Positions 1 to 12,118 of a stretch of DNA of 64,000 nt are shown here, piece by piece. Within the stretch, counting starts at the first letter, position 1. Every line of letters begins with the position of its first letter. The stretch covers positions 34,415,128-34,479,127 of the forward strand of contig OX578280.1 of assembly GCA_951217055.1 (NCBI GenBank), written 5' to 3'. This stretch comes from Gerris lacustris. Lineage: Eukaryota > Arthropoda > Insecta > Hemiptera > Gerridae. The notes under the pieces were generated by a model. That model did no database searches, was not told the DNA's origin, and worked only from the letters and a program-made list of their open reading frames with translations. Made by a program: the position numbers and the translations under genes.

Positions 1-896
1 TAGGTCCTAGGACCTAAGACCTATAGGTCCTAGGACCTTATACCTATAGGTCCTAAGACCTATAGGTCCTAGGCCCTAAGACCAATAGGTCCTAGGCCCT
101 AAGACCTATAGGTCCTAGGCCCTAAGACCTATAGGTCCTAGGACCTAAGACCTATAGGTCCTAGGACCTAAGACCTATAGGTCCTAGGACCAAATGGACC
201 TAATGGACCTATAGGACCTAATGGACCTAGGACCTATAGGACCTAGGATTTATAGGACCTAGGTCCTATAGGTCTAAGTTTTTATATTACCTAGGACCTA
301 TGGGACCTACGACCTAGGACCCATAGGTCCTAGGACCAAAGACCTATAGGTCCTTAGGACCTAGGTCTTATAGGTCCTATAGGACCTATAGACATTTAGG
401 TCCTAGGACCTATTGGTCCTATAGGTCCTAGGACCTATTGGTCCTATAGGTCCTATAGGTCGTAAATGCCTATAGGTCCTTTAGGTCCTAGGACAGGTCC
501 CAAGACCTATGGGTCCTAGGTCGTAGATCCTATAGGTCCTAGGTCGTAGGTCCTATAGGTCCTAGGTAATATAGAAACTTAGACCTATAGGTCCTAGGTC
601 GTAGGGCCTATAGGTCCTATAGGTTCTATAGGTCCTGGGACCTATAGGACCTAGGACCTACGACCTAGGACCTATAGGACCTAGGACCTACGACCTAGGA
701 CCTATAGGTCCTACGACCTATAGGACCTACGATCTAGGACCTATTGGACCTACGACCTAGGACCTATAGGACCTAGGACCTATAGGACCTATAGGACCTA
801 CGACCTAGGACCTATAGGACCTACGACCTAAAGGACCTATAGGACCTATAGGCATTTAGGACCTATAGAACCTATAGGACCTATAGGTCACCTAAA
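1..896. repeat. CCTATAGG/GGTCC short-unit satellite, left block
   Basis: Tandem and partly inverted short units built from CCTATAGG, CCTAGG and GGTCC/GGACC, with occasional GTAGG and AAATGCC variants. Many units are self-complementary, so both strands read almost alike. It ends at a GGTCACC boundary where the GGGGACTAAAAA array begins. No coding content. Confidence 0.95.
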
Positions 897-2045
897 AAGG
901 GGACTAAAAAGGGGACTAAAAAGGGGACTAAAAAAGGGGACTAAAAAAGGGGACTAAAAAAGGGGACTAAAAAAGGGGACTAAAAAGGGGACTAAAAAGG
1001 GGACTAAAAAAGGGGACTAAAAAAGGGGACTAAAAAAGGGGACTAAGAAGGGGACTAAAAAAGGGGACTAAAAAAGGGGACAAAGAAGGGGACAAAGAAG
1101 GTGACAAAGAAGGTGACAAAGAAGGGGACAAAGAAGGGGACAAAGAAGGGGACAAAGAAGGGGACAAAGAAGGGGACAAAGAAGGGGACAAAGAAGGGGA
1201 CAAAGAAGGTGACAAAGGACAAAGAAGGGGACAAAGAAGGGGACAAAGAAGGGGACAAAGAAGGGGACAAAGAAGGGGACAAAGAAGGGGACAAAGAAGG
1301 GGACAAAGAAGGGGACAAAGAAGGGGACAAAGAAGGGGACAAAGAAGGGGACAAAGAAGGGGACAAAGAAGGGGACAAAGAAGGGGGACAAAGAGGGGGA
1401 CAAAGAGGGGGACAAAGAAGGGGACAAAGAGGGGGACAAAGAAGGGGACAAAGAAGGGGACAAAGAAGGGGACAAAGAAGGGGACAAAGAAGGGGACAAA
1501 GAAGGGGACAAAGAAGGGGACAAAGAAGGGGACAAAGAAGGGACAAAGAAGGGGACAAAGAAGGGGACAAAGAAGGGGACAAAGAAGGGGACTAAAGAAG
1601 GGGACTAAAGAAGGGGACTAAAGAAGGGGACTAAAGAAGGGGACTAAAGAAGGGGACTAAAGAAGGGGACTAAAGAAGGGGACTAAAGAAGGGGCCTAAA
1701 GAAGGGGACTAAAAAAGGGACTAAAAAGGGGACTAAAAAGGGGACTAAAAAGGGGACTAAAAAGGGGACTAAAAAGGGGACTAAAAAGGTTACTAAAAAG
1801 GGGACAAAAAAGGGGACTAAAAAAGGTACTAAAAAAGGTACTAAAAAAGGTACTAAAAAAGGTACTAAAAAAGGTACTAAAAAAGGTACTAAAAAAGGTA
1901 CTAAAAAAAGGTACTAAAAAGGGGACTAAAAAGGGTACTAAGAAAGTACTAAGAAAGTACTATGAAAGTACTATGAAAGTACTAAGAAAGTACTAAGAAA
2001 GTACTAAAGTACTAAGAAAGTACTAAGAAAGTACTAAAAAGTATT
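897..2045. repeat. Left arm of a giant inverted satellite array
   Basis: Units of 10-13 bp that change in steps: GGGGACTAAAAA (about 897-1080), GGGGACAAAGAA (about 1081-1590), GGGGACTAAAGAA (about 1590-1700), GGGGACTAAAAA again, GGTACTAAAAAA (about 1826-1935), then AGTACTAAGAA to 2045. The reverse complement of this series appears in 2151-2877. Long open frames here (for example 1101-1595) are translations of a 12-bp period, not genes. Confidence 0.93.
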
Positions 2046-2150
2046 TATTACTCAGTACTCAGTACTCAGTACTCAGTACTCAGTACTCAGTACTAAGTAC
2101 TCAGTACTCAGTACTCAGTGCTCAGTGCTCAGTACCAAGTACTTACTTAG
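2046..2150. repeat. Centre (dyad) of the inverted satellite array
   Basis: About 15 copies of the 7-8 bp unit ACTCAGT, with GTGCTCA variants, where the orientation of the flanking arrays flips from AGTACTAAGAAA to TTTCTTAGTACT. Confidence 0.85.
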
Positions 2151-2877
2151 TACTTAGTACATTCTTAGTACTTTCATAGTACTTTCATAGTACTTTCTTA
2201 GTACTTTCTTAGTACCCTTTTTAGTACCTTTTTTTAGTACCTTTTTTAGTACCTTTTTTAGTACCTTCTTTAGAACCTTTTTTAGTACCCGTACTTTTTT
2301 TTGTACTTTTTTTGGTACTTTTTTTTGTACTTTTTTTTGTACTTCTGTTTAAGTCCCCTTTTTAAGTCCCCTTTTTAAGTCCCCTTTTTAAGTCCCCCTT
2401 TTAAGTCCCCTTTTTAGTCCGTTTTTAGTCCCCTTCTTTGTCCCCTTTTTTAGTCCCCTTTTTAAGTCCCCCTTTTAAGTCCCCTTTTTAGTCCCCTTTT
2501 TAGTCCCCTTCTTTGTCCCCTTCTTTGTCCCCTTTTTTAGTCCCCTTTTTTAGTCCCCTTTTTTAGTTCCCTTTTTAGTCCCCCTTTTTAGTCCCCTTTT
2601 TAGTCCCCTTTTAGTCCCCTTTTTATTCCCCTTTTTAGTCCCCTTTTAGTCCCCTTTTTAGTCCCCTTTTTAGTCCCCTTTTTAGTCCCCTTTTTAGTCC
2701 CCTTTTTAGTCCCCTTTTTAGTCCCCTTTTTAGTCCCCTTTTTAGTCCCCTTTTTAGTCCCCTTTTTAGTCCCCTTTTTAGTCCCTTTTTTAGTCCCTTT
2801 TTTAGTCCCCTTCTTTAGTCCCCTTCTTTAGTCCCATTTTTAGTCCCATTTTTAGTCCCCTTTTTAGTCCCCTTTTT
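2151..2877. repeat. Right arm of the inverted satellite array
   Basis: Reverse-complement series of the left arm: TTTCTTAGTACT, TTTTTTAGTACC, TTTTTAAGTCCCC, TTTTTAGTCCCC, closing with TTTTTAGGTGACC. It is about 400 bp shorter than the left arm, mainly because the expanded GGGGACAAAGAA block is represented by only a few TTCTTTGTCCCC units. Confidence 0.92.
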
Positions 2878-3480
2878 AGGTGACCTATAGGTCCTATAGG
2901 TTCTAAAGGTCCTAAATGCCTATAGGTCCTATAGGTCCTTTAGGTCGTAGGTCCTATAGGTCCTAGGTCGTAGGTCCTATAGGTCCTATAGGTCCTAGGT
3001 CCTATAGGTCCTAGGTCCTATAGGTCCTAGGTCGTAGGTCCTAGGTCCTATAGGTCCTAGGTCGTAGGTCCTAGGTCCTATAGGTCCTAGGACCTATTGG
3101 ACCTAGGTCCTAGGACCTAAGACCTATAAGACATATAGGACCTATAGGTCCTAGGTCCTTTAAGTCTTATAGGTCCTAGGTTCTTTAGGTCCTAGGTACA
3201 AGGTCATCTAGGTCCTAGGTAATATAGGACCTTAGAGCTATAGGTCCTAGGACCTATAGGACCTATAGGTCGTAGGTCATATAGGTCCTAGGTTGTAGGT
3301 CCTATAGGTCCTAGGTCGTAGGTCCTATAGGTCCTAGGTCCTATAGGTCCTAGGTAATATAGGACCTTAGACCTATAGGTCCTATAGGTCCTAGGTAATA
3401 TAGGACCTTAGACCTACAGGTCCTAGGTCCTATATGTCCTAGGCCCTATAAGTCCTAGGTCCTATAGGTCCTAGGTCCTG
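2878..3480. repeat. CCTATAGG/GGTCC satellite, right block
   Basis: Mirror of the left satellite. The order of variant units next to the GGTGACC boundary (GGTTCTA, then AAATGCC) repeats that at 840-896 in reverse complement, so the palindrome extends into the flanking satellite. Confidence 0.93.
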
Positions 3481-3780
3481 TAATTTTTTTTTTCCTAACT
3501 AACCCTTAAGTGGGGGACTTTATTTCTACCTGCTTCCAATTATTTTGATTACAGGATTTAACAAACTCTAGATTTGCTGTATTAATTGATTTACATACCA
3601 ATACATGATTGATAAAATTACAATATATATCTTTCCGTCAAGATTTATATCATAATTCAATTCTATTTCCGTATTTCTTTGTCGAAATCGAGATGGTAGA
3701 GAGAGATTCAAGACTCTCCTTGAAGCCCTTAAGCAGCTCGCAAATAGCTAGAGTAGTTGCTTGTAGTTGTGGTGATAGTT
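3481..3780. other. Non-repetitive gap between satellites
   Basis: About 300 bp of ordinary AT-rich sequence starting with a T run. I see no gene, transposon end or RNA. It grades into the TTGTGG array at about 3765. Confidence 0.6.
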
Positions 3781-6700
3781 GTGTGATGGTTGTGGTTGTG
3801 GTATTTGTTGTAGTTGTGGTTGTGGTATTTTTTGTGGTTGTGGTTGTGGTATTTTTTGTGGTTGTGGTTGTGGAATTTGTTGTGGTTGTGGTTGTGGTGT
3901 GGGAGTGGTTGTGGTTGTGGTGTGGTATTTGTTGTGGTTGTGGTTGTGGTAGTGGTTGTTGTTGAGGCTGTGGTATTTGTTGTGGTTGTGGTATTAGTTC
4001 TGGTTGTGGTATTTGTTGTGGTTGTGATAGTGGTAGTGGTTGTGGTTGTTGTTGTGGTATTTGTTGTAGTTGTGGTTGTGATTGTGGTATTTGTTGTGGT
4101 AATGGTTGTGGTTGTGGTATTTGTTGTGGTTAGGGTTGTGGTTGTGGTCGTGGTTGTGGTTGTGGTATTTGTATTTGTTGTGGTTGTGGTTGTGGTATTT
4201 GAATTTTTTGTGGTTGTGGTTCTGGTAGTGGTTGTCGTATTTGTATTTGTTGTGGTTGTGGTTGTGGTGTTGTATTTTTGTGGTTGTGGTATTTTTTGTA
4301 GTTGTGGTTGTGGTATTTATTGTGGTGATGGTTGTGGTTGTGGTGATGGTTGTGGTTGTGGTGGTGTATTTTTGTGGTTGTAGTATTTGTTGTAGTTGTG
4401 GTTGTGGTATTTGTATTTGTTGTGGTTGTGGTTGTGGTAGTGGTTGTGGTAGTGGTTGTGGTAGTGGTTGTGGTAGTGGTTGTGGTAGTGGTTGTGGTTG
4501 TGGTCATGGTTGTGGTTGTAGTTGTGGTAGTGGTTGCGGTCATGGTTGTGGTTGTGGTATTTGTATTTGTCGTGGTTGTGGTTGTGTTGTTGTATTTTTG
4601 TGGTTGTGGTATTTGTTGTAGTTGTGGTTGTGGTATTTGTTGTGGTTATGGTTGTGGTTTTTGTGGTTGTGGTATTTGTTGCGGTTGTGGTTGTGGTATT
4701 TGTATTTGTTGTGGTTATGGTTGTGGTTGTGGTATTTGTTGTGGTTGTGGTATTAGTTCTGGTTGTGGTATTTGTTGTGGTTGTGGTTGTGGCATTTGAA
4801 TTTGTTGTGGTTGTGGTTGTGGTAGTGGTTGTGGTTGTTGTTGTGGTATTTGTTGTAGTTGTGGTTGTGATTGTGGAATTTGTTGTGGTTATGGTTGTGG
4901 TTGTGGTATTTGTTGTGGTTAGGGTTGTGGTTGTGGTCGTGGTCGTGGTTGTGGTCGTGGTTGTGGTTGTGGTATTTGTATTTGTTGTGGTTGTGGTTGT
5001 GGTATTTGTATTTTTTGTGGTTGTGGTTGTGGTAGTGGTTGTGGTATTAGTATTTGTTGTGGTTGTGGCTGTATTTGTGGTTATGGTTGTGGTATTTGTT
5101 GTGGTTGTGGTATTTGTTGTAGTTGTGGTTGTGGTTGTGGTATTTGTTGTAGTTGTGGTTGTGGTTGTGGTTGTGGTCATGGTTGTTGTATTTGTATTTG
5201 TTGTGGTTGTGGTTGTGGTGTTGTATTTTTGTGGTTTTGGTATTTGTTGTAGTTGTGGTTGCGGTATTTGTTGTGGTGATGGTTGTGGTTGTGGTGATGG
5301 TTGTGGTTGTGGTGGTGTATTTTTGTGGTTGTGGTATTTGTGGTTGTGGTTGTGGCATTTGTATTTGTTGTGGTTGTGGTTGTGGTAGTGGTTGTGGTTG
5401 TGGTCATGGTTGTGGTTGTGGTTTTTGTGGTTGTGGTATTTGTTGCGGTTGTGGTTGTGGTATTTGTATTTGTTGTGGTTATGGTTGTGGTTGTGGTATT
5501 TGTTGTGGTTGTGGTATTAGTTCTGGTTGTGGTATTTGTTGTGGTTGTGGTTGTGGCATTTGTATTTGTTGTGGTTGTGGTTGTGGTAGTGGTTGTGGTT
5601 GTTGTTGTGGTATTTGTTGTAGTTGTGGTTGTGATTGTGGAATTTGTTGTGGTTATGGTTGTGGTTGTGGTATTTGTTGTGGTTAGGGTTGTGGTTGTGG
5701 TCGTGGTCGTGGTTGTGGTCGTGGTTGTGGTTGTGGTATTTGTATTTGTTGTGGTTGTGTTGTGGTATTTGTATTTTTTGTGGTTGTGGTTGTGGTAGTG
5801 GTTGTGGTATTAGTATTTGTTGTGGTTGTGGCTGTATTTGTGGTTATGGTTGTGGTATTTGTTGTGGTTGTGGTATTTGTTGTAGTTGTGGTATTGGTTG
5901 TAGTTGTGGTTGTGGTTGTGGTTGTGGTCATGGTTGTGGTATTTGTATTTGTTGTGGTTGTGGTTGTGGTGTTGTATTTTTGTGGTTTTGGTATTTGTTG
6001 TAGTTGTGGTTGCGGTATTTGTTGTGGTGATGGTTGTGGTTGTGGTGATGGTTGTGGTGATGGTTGTGGTTGTGGTGGTGTATTTTTGTGGTTGTGGTAT
6101 TTGTGGTTGTGGTTGTGGTATTTGTATTTGTTGTGGTTGTGGTTGTGGTAGTGGTTGTGGTCGTGGTCATGGTTGTGGTTGTGGTATTTGTATTTGTTGT
6201 GGTTGTGGTATTTGTTGTAGTTGTGGTTGTGGTATTTGTTGTGGTTATGGTTGTGGTTGTGGTCGTGGTTGTGGTTTTTGTGGTTGTGGTATTTGTTGCG
6301 GTTGTGGTTGTGGTATTTGTATTTGTTGTGGTTATGGTTGTGGTTGTGGTATTAGTTCTGGTTGTGGTATTTGTTGTGGTTGTGGATGTGGTCGTGGTTG
6401 TGGTAGTGGTTGTTGTCATGGTTGTTTTGTGGTATTTGTATTTGTTGTGGTTGTGGTATTTGTATATTTTGTGGTTGTGGTAGTGGTTGTGGTATTTGTA
6501 TTTGTTGTGGTTAGGGTTGTGGTTTTGGTCGTGGTCGTGGTCGTGGTCGTGGTTGTGGTATTTGTATTTGTTGTGGTTGTGGTTGTGGTATTTGTATTTT
6601 TTGTGGTTGTGGTTGTGGTAGTGGTTGTGGTATTTGTATTTGTTGTGGTTGTGGTTGTATTTGTGGTTATGGTTGTGGTATTTGTTGTGGTTGTGGTATT

Positions 6701-9700
6701 TGTTATAGTTGTGGTTGTGGTTGTGGTATTTGTATTTGTTGTGGTTGTGGTTGTATTTGTAGTTATGGTTGTGGTTGTGGTATTTGTTGTGGTTGTGGTA
6801 TTTGTTGTAGTTGTGGTTGTGGTTATGGTAGTGGTAGTGGTTGTGGTATTTGTTGTGGTTATGGTTGTGGTTGTGGTCGTGGTTGTGGTATTTGTATTTG
6901 TTGTGGTTGTGGTTGTGGTATTTGTATTTTTTGTGGTTGTGGTTGTGTTAGTGGTTGTGGTATTAGTATTTGTTGTGGTTGTGGTTGTATTTGTGGTTAT
7001 GGTTGTGGTATTTGTATTTGTTGTGGTTGTGGTTGTGGTGTTGTATTTTTGTGGTTTTGGTATTTGTTGTAGTTGTGGTTGCGGTATTTGTTGTGGTGAT
7101 GGTTGTGGTTGTGGTGATGGTTGTGGTGATGGTTGTGGTTGTGGTGGTGTATTTTTGTGGTTGTGGTATTTGTTGTAGTTGTGGTTGTGGTATTTGTATT
7201 GGTTGTAGTTGTGGTAGTGGTTTTGGTTGTGGTCATGGTTGTGGTTGTGGTATTTGTATTTGTTGTGGTTGTGGTATTTGTTGTAGTTGTGGTTGTGGTA
7301 TTTGTTGTGGTTATGGTTGTGGTTGTGGTCGTGGTTGTGGTTGTGGTTTTTGTGGTTGTGGTATTTGTTGCGGTTGTGGTTGTGGTATTTGTATTTGTTG
7401 TGGTTATGGTTGTGGTTGTGGTATTTGTTGTGGTTGTGGTATTAGTTCTGGTTGTGGTATTTTTTGTGGTTGTGGTTGTGGTCGTGGTTGTGGTAGTGGT
7501 TGTTGTCATGGTTGTTTTGTGGTATTTGTATATTTTGTGGTTGTGGTAGTGGTTGTGGTATTTGTATTTGTTGTGGTTAGGGTTGTGGTTGTGGTCGTGG
7601 TTGTGGTCGTGGTTGTGGTATTTGTATTTGTTGTGGTTGTGGTTGTGGTATTTGTATTTTTTGTGGTTGTGGTTGTGGTTGTGGTTGTGGTAGTGGTTGT
7701 GGTATTTGTATTTGTTGTGGTTGTGGTTGTATTTGTGGTTATGGTTGTGGTATTTGTCGTGGTTGTGGTATTTGTTGTAGTTGTGGTTGTGGTTGTGGTA
7801 TTTGTTGTAGTTGTGGTTGTGGTTGTGGTAGTGGTTGTGGTTGTGGTCATGGTTGTGGTATTTGTATTTGTTGTGGTTGTGGTTGTGGTGTTGTATTTTA
7901 GTGGTTGTGGTATTTATTGTAGTTGTGGTTGTGGTATTTGTTGTGGTGATGGTTGTGGTTGTGGTGATGGTTGTGGTGATGGTTGTGGTTGTGGTGGTGT
8001 ATTTTTGTGGTTGTGGTATTTGTTGTAGTTGTGGTTGTGGTTGTGGTAGTGGTTGTGGTTGTGGTATTTGTATTTGTTGTGGTTGTGGTTGTGTTGTTGT
8101 ATTTTTGTGGTTGTGGTATTTGTTGTAGTTGTGGTTGTGGTATTTGTTGTGGTTATGGTTGTGGTTGTGGTCGTGGTTGTGGTTTTTGTGGTTGTGGTAT
8201 TTGTTGCGGTTGTGGTTGTGGTATTTGTATTTGTTGTGGTTAGTGTTGTGGTTGTGGTATTTGTTGTGGTTGTGGTATTAGTTCTGGTTGTGGTATTTGT
8301 TGTGGTTGTGGTTGTGGTCGTGGTTGTGGAATTTGTATTTGTTGTGGTTGTGGTAGTGGTTGTTGTCATGGTTGTTTTGTGGTATTTGTATTTGTTGTGG
8401 TTGTGGTATTTGTATATTTTGTGGTTGTGGTAGTGGTTGTGGTATTTGTATTTGTTGTGGTTGTGGTTGTATTTGTGGTTATGGTTGTGGTTGTGGTATT
8501 TGTTGTGGTTGTGGTTGTGTTGTTGTATTTTTGTGGTTGTGGTATTTGTTGTAGTTGTGGTTGTGGTATTTGTTGTGGTTATGGTTGTGGTTTTGGTTTT
8601 TGTGGTTGTGGTATTTGTTGCGGTTGTGGTTGTGGTATTTGTATTTGTTGTGGTTATGGTTGTGGTTGTGGTATTTGTTGTGGTTGTGGTATTAGTTCTG
8701 GTTGTGGTATTTGTTGTGGTTGTGGTTGTGGCATTTGTATTTGTTGTGGTTGTGGTTGTGGTAGTGGTTGTGGTTGTTGTTGTGGTATTTGTTGTAGTTG
8801 TGGTTGTGATTGTGGAATTTGTTGTGGTTATGGTTGTGGTTGTGGTATTTGTTGTGGTTAGGGTTGTGGTTGTGGTCGTGGTCGTGGTTGTGGTCGTGGT
8901 TGTGGTTGTGGTATTTGTATTTGTTGTGGTTGTGTTGTGGTATTTGTATTTTTTGTGGTTGTGGTTGTGGTAGTGGTTGTGGTATTAGTATTTGTTGTGG
9001 TTGTGGCTGTATTTGTGGTTATGGTTGTGGTATTTGTTGTGGTTGTGGTATTTGTTGTAGTTGTGGTTGTGGTTGTGGTATTGGTTGTAGTTGTGGTTGT
9101 GGTTGTGGTTGTGGTCATGGTTGTGGTATTTGTATTTGTTGTGGTTGTGGTTGTGGTGTTGTATTTTTGTGGTTTTGGTATTTGTTGTAGTTGTGGTTGC
9201 GGTATTTGTTGTGGTGATGGTTGTGGTTGTGGTGATGGTTGTGGTGATGGTTGTGGTTGTGGTGGTGTATTTTTGTGGTTGTGGTATTTGTGGTTGTGGT
9301 TGTGGTATTTGTATTTGTTGTGGTTGTGGTTGTGGTAGTGGTTGTGGTCGTGGTCATGGTTGTGGTTGTGGTATTTGTATTTGTTGTGGTTGTGGTTGTG
9401 GTATTTGTTGTGGTTGTGGTATTAGTTCTGGTTGTGGTATTTGTTGTGGTTGTGGTTGTGGTCGTGGTTGTGGAATTTGTATTTGTTGTGGTTGTGGTAG
9501 TGGTTGTTGTCATGGTTGTTTTGTGGTATTTGTATTTGTTGTGGTTGTGGTATTTGTATATTTTGTGGTTGTGGTAGTGGTTGTGGTATTTGTATTTGTT
9601 GTGGTTGTGGTTGTATTTGTGGTTATGGTTGTGGTTGTGGTATTTGTTGTGGTTGTGGTTGTGTTGTTGTATTTTTGTGGTTGTGGTATTTGTTGTAGTT

Positions 9701-10286
9701 GTGGTTGTGGTATTTGTTGTGGTTATGGTTGTGGTTGTGGTCGTGGTTGTGGTTTTTGTGGTTGTGGTATTTGTTGCGGTTGTGGTTGTGGTATTTGTAT
9801 TTGTTGTGGTTATGGTTGTGGTTGTGGTATTTGTTGTGGTTGTGGTATTAGTTCTGGTTGTGGTATTTGTTGTGGTTGTGGTTGTGGTCGTGGTTGTGGA
9901 ATTTGTATTTGTTGTGGTTGTGGTAGTGGTTGTTGTCATGGTTGTTTTGTGGTATTTGTATTTGTTGTGGTTGTGGTATTTGTATATTTTGTGGTTGTGG
10001 TAGTGGTTGTGGTATTTGTATTTGTTGTGGTTGTGGTTGTATTTGTGGTTATGGTTGTGGTTGTGGTATTTGTTGTGGTTGTGGTATTCGTTGTAGTTGT
10101 GGTTGTGGTTATGGTAGTGGTAGTGGTTGTGGTATTTGTTGTGGTTATGGTTGTGGTTGTGGTCGTGGTTGTGGTATTTGTATTTGTTGTGGTTGTGGTA
10201 GTGGTTGTGGTTGTGGTATTTGTATTTGTTGTGGTTGTGGTTGTGGTTAAGGTTGTGGTTGAGGTTGTGGTTGTGGTGATGGTTGT
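3781..10286 (+). repeat. 6.5-kb TTGTGG minisatellite with higher-order duplications
   Basis: Nearly pure G/T on the plus strand, built on TTGTGG with interspersed GTATTTG, GTAG, GTCG and GATGG variants. Longer blocks recur: the segment with GTTGTATTTTTGTGG followed by GGTGATGG repeats lies near 5215, 5965, 7035, 7885 and 9150, and the block at about 5420-6120 recurs at about 8600-9330, offset near 3175 bp. Translations give only Val/Cys/Gly/Trp or Thr/Asn/His homopolymers, so I call no gene. Closely spaced GG pairs could form two-tetrad G-quadruplexes (inference). Confidence 0.95.
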
Positions 10287-10386
10287 GGTCTAAGGTCCTA
10301 TATTACCCAAGACCTATAGTTCCTAGGTCCTATAGGTCCTAGGTAATATAGGTCCTAGGTGACCTATTATAGGTGACCTATAGGTC
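10287..10386. repeat. Resumed CCTATAGG/GGTCC satellite
   Basis: About 100 bp of the first satellite, including two GGTGACC boundary motifs. This shows that the TTGTGG array lies within, or was inserted into, the first satellite. Confidence 0.85.
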
Positions 10387-11370
10387 AGAGTTGAAAAAAG
10401 AAATGTCGTAATTATACATCGAATTATAGGTAATAAAATAAGCTACACGTTTTATTTCACCACATTTTTAGTGCTGACCCCGTGGAAAAAAGTTATTATC
10501 AAAATTGTTCAGAGTGGAAAAAAGAAATGTCGATTTTTTACCAATTTTATTAATTTTTGGTACATTTTTACTGCAAAAAACATATTGATATGTGTATCAA
10601 ATTAAAGAGGACAGTGTATAGAAGACTTTAAAAAACACCGCACATCGTTATCACTCTTTGTTCCGGAGATATTGGCGTTACAGTGAATAGGCCAAATTTG
10701 GGTCTAAAATAGGGGGTGGTGGGGGAAGCAAGCGGTGGCACTCGATATGATAATATGGAAAATGCTTCCCTAAACACCTTCTAAACGATGGTGTAAAGAA
10801 AGTTTAGTATTTAATTTTTCCCCCCTTTAGGCCCTTTTTCTGTCTTATTTGTACTGGGCTATGACTCTAAGTTTATAATACAAATGATTTCATTTTCATA
10901 ATATTATAATTTATATTGATTTGTGTTATTTAAAGTGTAAAAATCCTTCATAAAAAAATAGACTGCCAATTAGTGCGGCACATAGCTTTCTCGCGTCCTA
11001 TCATGTACTTTATTGTGTAAAAACTATAAAAAGTTTTTAGCGATCCTAAACACTTCATAGCGGTGTCGCAACAATTTTTGCGGTCGGTACAATTTTTTGG
11101 TTTTACTAAAAATTGTATTTGAAAAAAGTGTTTGTCTCATTGAATATATGAAGTTTGATTTTTTTCCCAACCTAAAATTCCAATTTTAAATTTGAAGTTC
11201 ACGTTTAAGCGAGCGTGAACGCTTGAACGAATAACGTTGTCCAACGAACTCGTCCTGGGCATTGGTAAAATGAACATGTCTACCAAATTTCATCAAAATC
11301 GGAAGACTCAAAATTTATTCTTGGTTGAGACGCCAAGAATAGGTCAAAATTTAGAATGGTTCAAAATTTT
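10387..11370. repeat. Repeat-derived flank left of the I-like element
   Basis: No gene seen. A sentence with GAAAAAAGAAATGTCG occurs near 10392 and again near 10515. The segment at about 11000-11290 is homologous, in reverse complement, to 38600-38900 (shared GAGTTCGTTGGACA and TTTTAGTAAAACCAA stretches). It may be 3' UTR of the element to its right or an older repeat. No clean terminus or target-site duplication was found. Confidence 0.5.
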
Positions 11371-12118
11371 GAGACCACTTTGAGCCAAATCTGACGACGG
11401 TGTACTCCAGCATTAACTAGGAGCACGACTTTTACTTCCGATTAATAACAATTTAAAAGGCGTCGCAAAGTTCTTTCTTGGCGTCTCAAAAATAGTACAA
11501 AATTTTGAGACCACTTTGAGCCAAATCGGACGATGGTACTCCAGCGTTAACTTGGTACACAACTTTGACTTGTGATTAATCGCGATTTAAAAGGCGTCGC
11601 AAAATTCATTCTTCGCGTCTCAAAAATGTGCAAAAATAGTACAACATTTTAAGACCACTTTGAGCCAAATTGGATGATGGTGTACTCCAGCGGTAACTTG
11701 AAGCACAACTTTGACTTGTGATTAATCGCGATTTAAAAGGCGTCGCAAAATTCATTCTTTGGGTCTCAAAAATGTGCAAAATTATGAGACCACTTTGAGC
11801 CAAATCGGACGATGGTGCACTTCAGCGTTAACTTGGAGCACAACTTTGACATGCGATTAATCGCGATTTAAAAGGCGTCGCAAAATTCATTCTTGGCGTC
11901 TCAAAAATGTGCAAAAATAGTGCAACATTTTGAGACCACTTTGATCCAAATCGGAAGATGGTGTACTCCAGCGTTAACTTGGAGCACAACTTTGACATGC
12001 GATTAATCGCGATTTAGAAGGCGTCGCAAAATTCATTCTTTGCGTCTCAAAAATGTGCAAAAATAGTGCAAAATTATGAGACCACTTTGAGCGAAATCGG
12101 ACGATGATGTACTCCAAG
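11371..12118 (-). repeat. Tandem repeat, about 135-146 bp x 5-6, in the 3' region of the I-like element
   Basis: The phrase GAGACCACTTTGAGCCAAAT recurs at about 11371, 11507, 11651, 11786, 11932 and 12078, each followed by GTACTCCAGCGTTAACTT and AAAAGGCGTCGCAAA. The array abuts the ORF2 stop codon directly: the last unit runs into the stop at 12119. On the minus strand it would be transcribed as 3' UTR. Confidence 0.8.

Noticed and set aside
1030..1595. Open frames of 61-175 codons on both strands (Ser-Pro-Leu, Lys-Glu-Gly repeats)
   Set aside because: Pure translations of 12-bp satellite units in several frames on both strands; no start context or neighbours.
897..2877. Regular repeats resembling a CRISPR array
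   Set aside because: Units are contiguous with no unique spacers, and the DNA is eukaryotic.
1..3480. Telomere
   Set aside because: No TTAGG or other simple telomeric repeat; the units are CCTATAGG-type satellite.
3609..10293. Many long Val/Cys/Gly or Thr/Asn/His frames, up to 424 codons
   Set aside because: The G/T-only repeat lacks stop codons in several frames by composition; not genes.
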